DNA of 5,641 nt from an uncultured Acetatifactor sp. (lineage in GTDB: Bacteria; Bacillota; Clostridia; Lachnospirales; Lachnospiraceae), in assembly GCA_947644185.1 (NCBI GenBank), contig CANRZC010000172.1, positions 1-5,641 of the forward strand. Direction: 5' to 3'. The position numbers and the translations under genes are program-made. This document shows positions 4,857 through 5,641 of this stretch, piece by piece (position 1 is the first letter of the stretch; each line of letters begins with the position of its first letter). A model generated the notes under the pieces. The model saw only the letters and a list, made by a program, of their open reading frames with translations. It searched no databases and had not been told where the DNA came from.

Positions 4857-4871
4857 ATAGCCAATGGCTAT
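4857..4871. terminator. Weak palindromic terminator after the charged-protein gene
   Basis: ATAGCC and GGCTAT form a 6-bp perfect palindrome around a three-base centre, about 20 bases after the stop codon at 4892. In the minus direction it is followed by TTTTG. In the plus direction it is followed by CCGC and six T. It could work weakly in both directions. Confidence 0.45.
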
Positions 4872-4891
4872 CCGCTTTTTTCCCAAAAATC

Positions 4892-5602
4892 TTACACGGT
4901 AAAGTCAAAACGCTGACCCGTAGTATTCTGAGGCTCCTCTTTTACGGTGCTCCAATCCACCTGCTCAATCTTCTTCGCCAGCTCTTCTATTGTGGAAGCA
5001 TATACAGTGGTGCGCTTGCCGGTACTCCTGCCATGAGCCAGATACTCTGCTGTCTCTGCCCTTTCGGTATCCCTTGCAGCTTCCTTCTTATCCTCTCGCT
5101 GTCTCTCAATGCGCTCCCGCTGCTTTTCACTATTTTTTTCCAATTCCGCAAAGAAGGATACCTCTCCGTCATCCCCAAATGAAATGCCTATGCGGGTAAC
5201 ATCCTCCCCTTTGTCCCCCAGCTGAGTCTTCATCTCATCCAGTTTGGATACGGCATTGTCCAGAATCTTTAGATTCTTATTCTTCACATCCTCATCCGCA
5301 GCCATCTTCTCCAGCTCCTCAGGAGTGAACAGAGCGCTGTACTCGCCTGTGCCCCTGGACATCAGAGATGCAGCCTCCTCATCCGTCTCATAATCAGCCA
5401 CGATGAAATCCATATTGCTGTAGGTCTTCTTCAATTCCTTTAACAGGTTCTGTGCAGCCTTGCTAAGTGTGGGAGCCTTTTTGCTCTCGTTTGCGGCATT
5501 GGCGTTTTTGGCGTTCTCCGCCCTTGTCCTGTCTGCGTCCTTTGCATTCTGCGCAGTTTTACTATAGATGCTGCTCTGATAATAACTTCCTATTTTTTCC
5601 AT
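4892..5602 (-). CDS. Charged coiled-coil protein resembling DUF6033, 236 aa
   Basis: I think this belongs to the DUF6033 family of unknown function from Lachnospiraceae and relatives. That is recognition by pattern and not a search. The protein opens with MEKIGSYYQSSIYSK, then an Ala/Asn/Lys-rich linker (about 16-45). A mixed alpha/beta-looking central part follows (about 46-150), containing SNMDFIVADYETDEEAA and RIGISFGDDGEVSFF. Next is a very charged helix rich in Glu, Arg and Lys (about 151-185), predicted by eye to be a coiled coil, and a short C-terminal segment ending RFDFTV. There is no signal peptide, membrane segment or catalytic motif. The ATG at 5602 has GGAGG seven bases upstream. 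A weak palindromic terminator follows at 4857-4871. The gene may follow closely on another one at the right edge. Confidence 0.8.
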   Translation of the reverse strand: MEKIGSYYQSSIYSKTAQNAKDADRTRAENAKNANAANESKKAPTLSKAAQNLLKELKKTYSNMDFIVADYETDEEAASLMSRGTGEYSALFTPEELEKMAADEDVKNKNLKILDNAVSKLDEMKTQLGDKGEDVTRIGISFGDDGEVSFFAELEKNSEKQRERIERQREDKKEAARDTERAETAEYLAHGRSTGKRTTVYASTIEELAKKIEQVDWSTVKEEPQNTTGQRFDFTV

Positions 5603-5640
5603 TTTCTGCCCTCCATAGCTTTTTTAGCATCTTCCTTTGA
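5590..5640 (-). CDS. Possible C-terminal end of an upstream gene (partial)
   Basis: One minus-strand frame runs from the window edge to a TAG at 5590-5592 and encodes SKEDAKKAMEGRKWKK. It would overlap the start of the next gene by 13 bases and contain its ribosome binding site. The Lys/Glu/Ala-rich composition resembles its neighbour, which would fit an operon or tandem pair. Another frame is also open from the edge to a later stop, so the call is weak. Confidence 0.3.
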   Translation of the reverse strand, partial: SKEDAKKAMEGRKWKK

Positions 5641-5641
5641 T

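Noticed and set aside
1..5641. CRISPR arrays, insertion sequences, tRNA or rRNA genes, phage or defence genes
   Set aside because: No spaced direct repeats, transposase or integrase motifs, terminal inverted repeats, or tRNA/rRNA sequences were found. The window reads as housekeeping chromosome.

Overview
The window looks like chromosomal DNA of a gut-type, spore-forming Bacillota, most likely a member of the Lachnospiraceae (Clostridium cluster XIVa). The reasons are a threonyl-tRNA synthetase controlled by a T-box leader, a CarD-like regulator, a two-domain DUF1540 cysteine-rich protein, and a protein that resembles the DUF6033 family. Family and lineage names rest on remembered sequence patterns, not on a search. 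Every gene I can support lies on the minus strand, so transcription runs from high to low coordinates. The plus-strand open frames are all shadows of these genes.

In the order of transcription: (1) At the right edge is a possible last fragment of an upstream gene, followed by a 236-residue charged, coiled-coil-rich protein (4892-5602) with a weak palindromic terminator. (2) After a leader with two hairpins comes a secreted cyclophilin-type peptidyl-prolyl isomerase lipoprotein (4064-4762). (3) A good sigma-A promoter, overlapped by a perfect 8-5-8 dyad, drives a CarD-family RNA polymerase-binding protein that probably starts at a GTG (3383-3898). (4) A second promoter starts a threonine T-box leader (about 3063-3330) with a clear T-box, terminator and ACC specifier candidate. 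It is followed by about 160 bases of further hairpins, a small cysteine- and glycine-rich membrane protein (2587-2898), and thrS (638-2590), which overlaps it by ATGA. (5) A perfect 14-bp inverted repeat begins at the thrS stop codon. It contains a sequence matching the forespore sigma-G promoter consensus and precedes the DUF1540 gene (152-472), whose ribosome binding site abuts a long stem. (6) At the left edge a consensus-like promoter with a 17-bp spacer fires off the window into a structured leader. By gene order this could be the infC-rpmI-rplT leader, but that is inference.

Threonine shortage, sensed as uncharged tRNA-Thr, should raise both the small membrane protein and ThrRS. The cyclophilin, CarD-like and charged-protein genes appear to be separate units. 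The least explained parts are the small membrane ORF under T-box control, the hairpin array in front of it, the sigma-G-like promoter inside the palindrome after thrS, and the dyad over the carD promoter.
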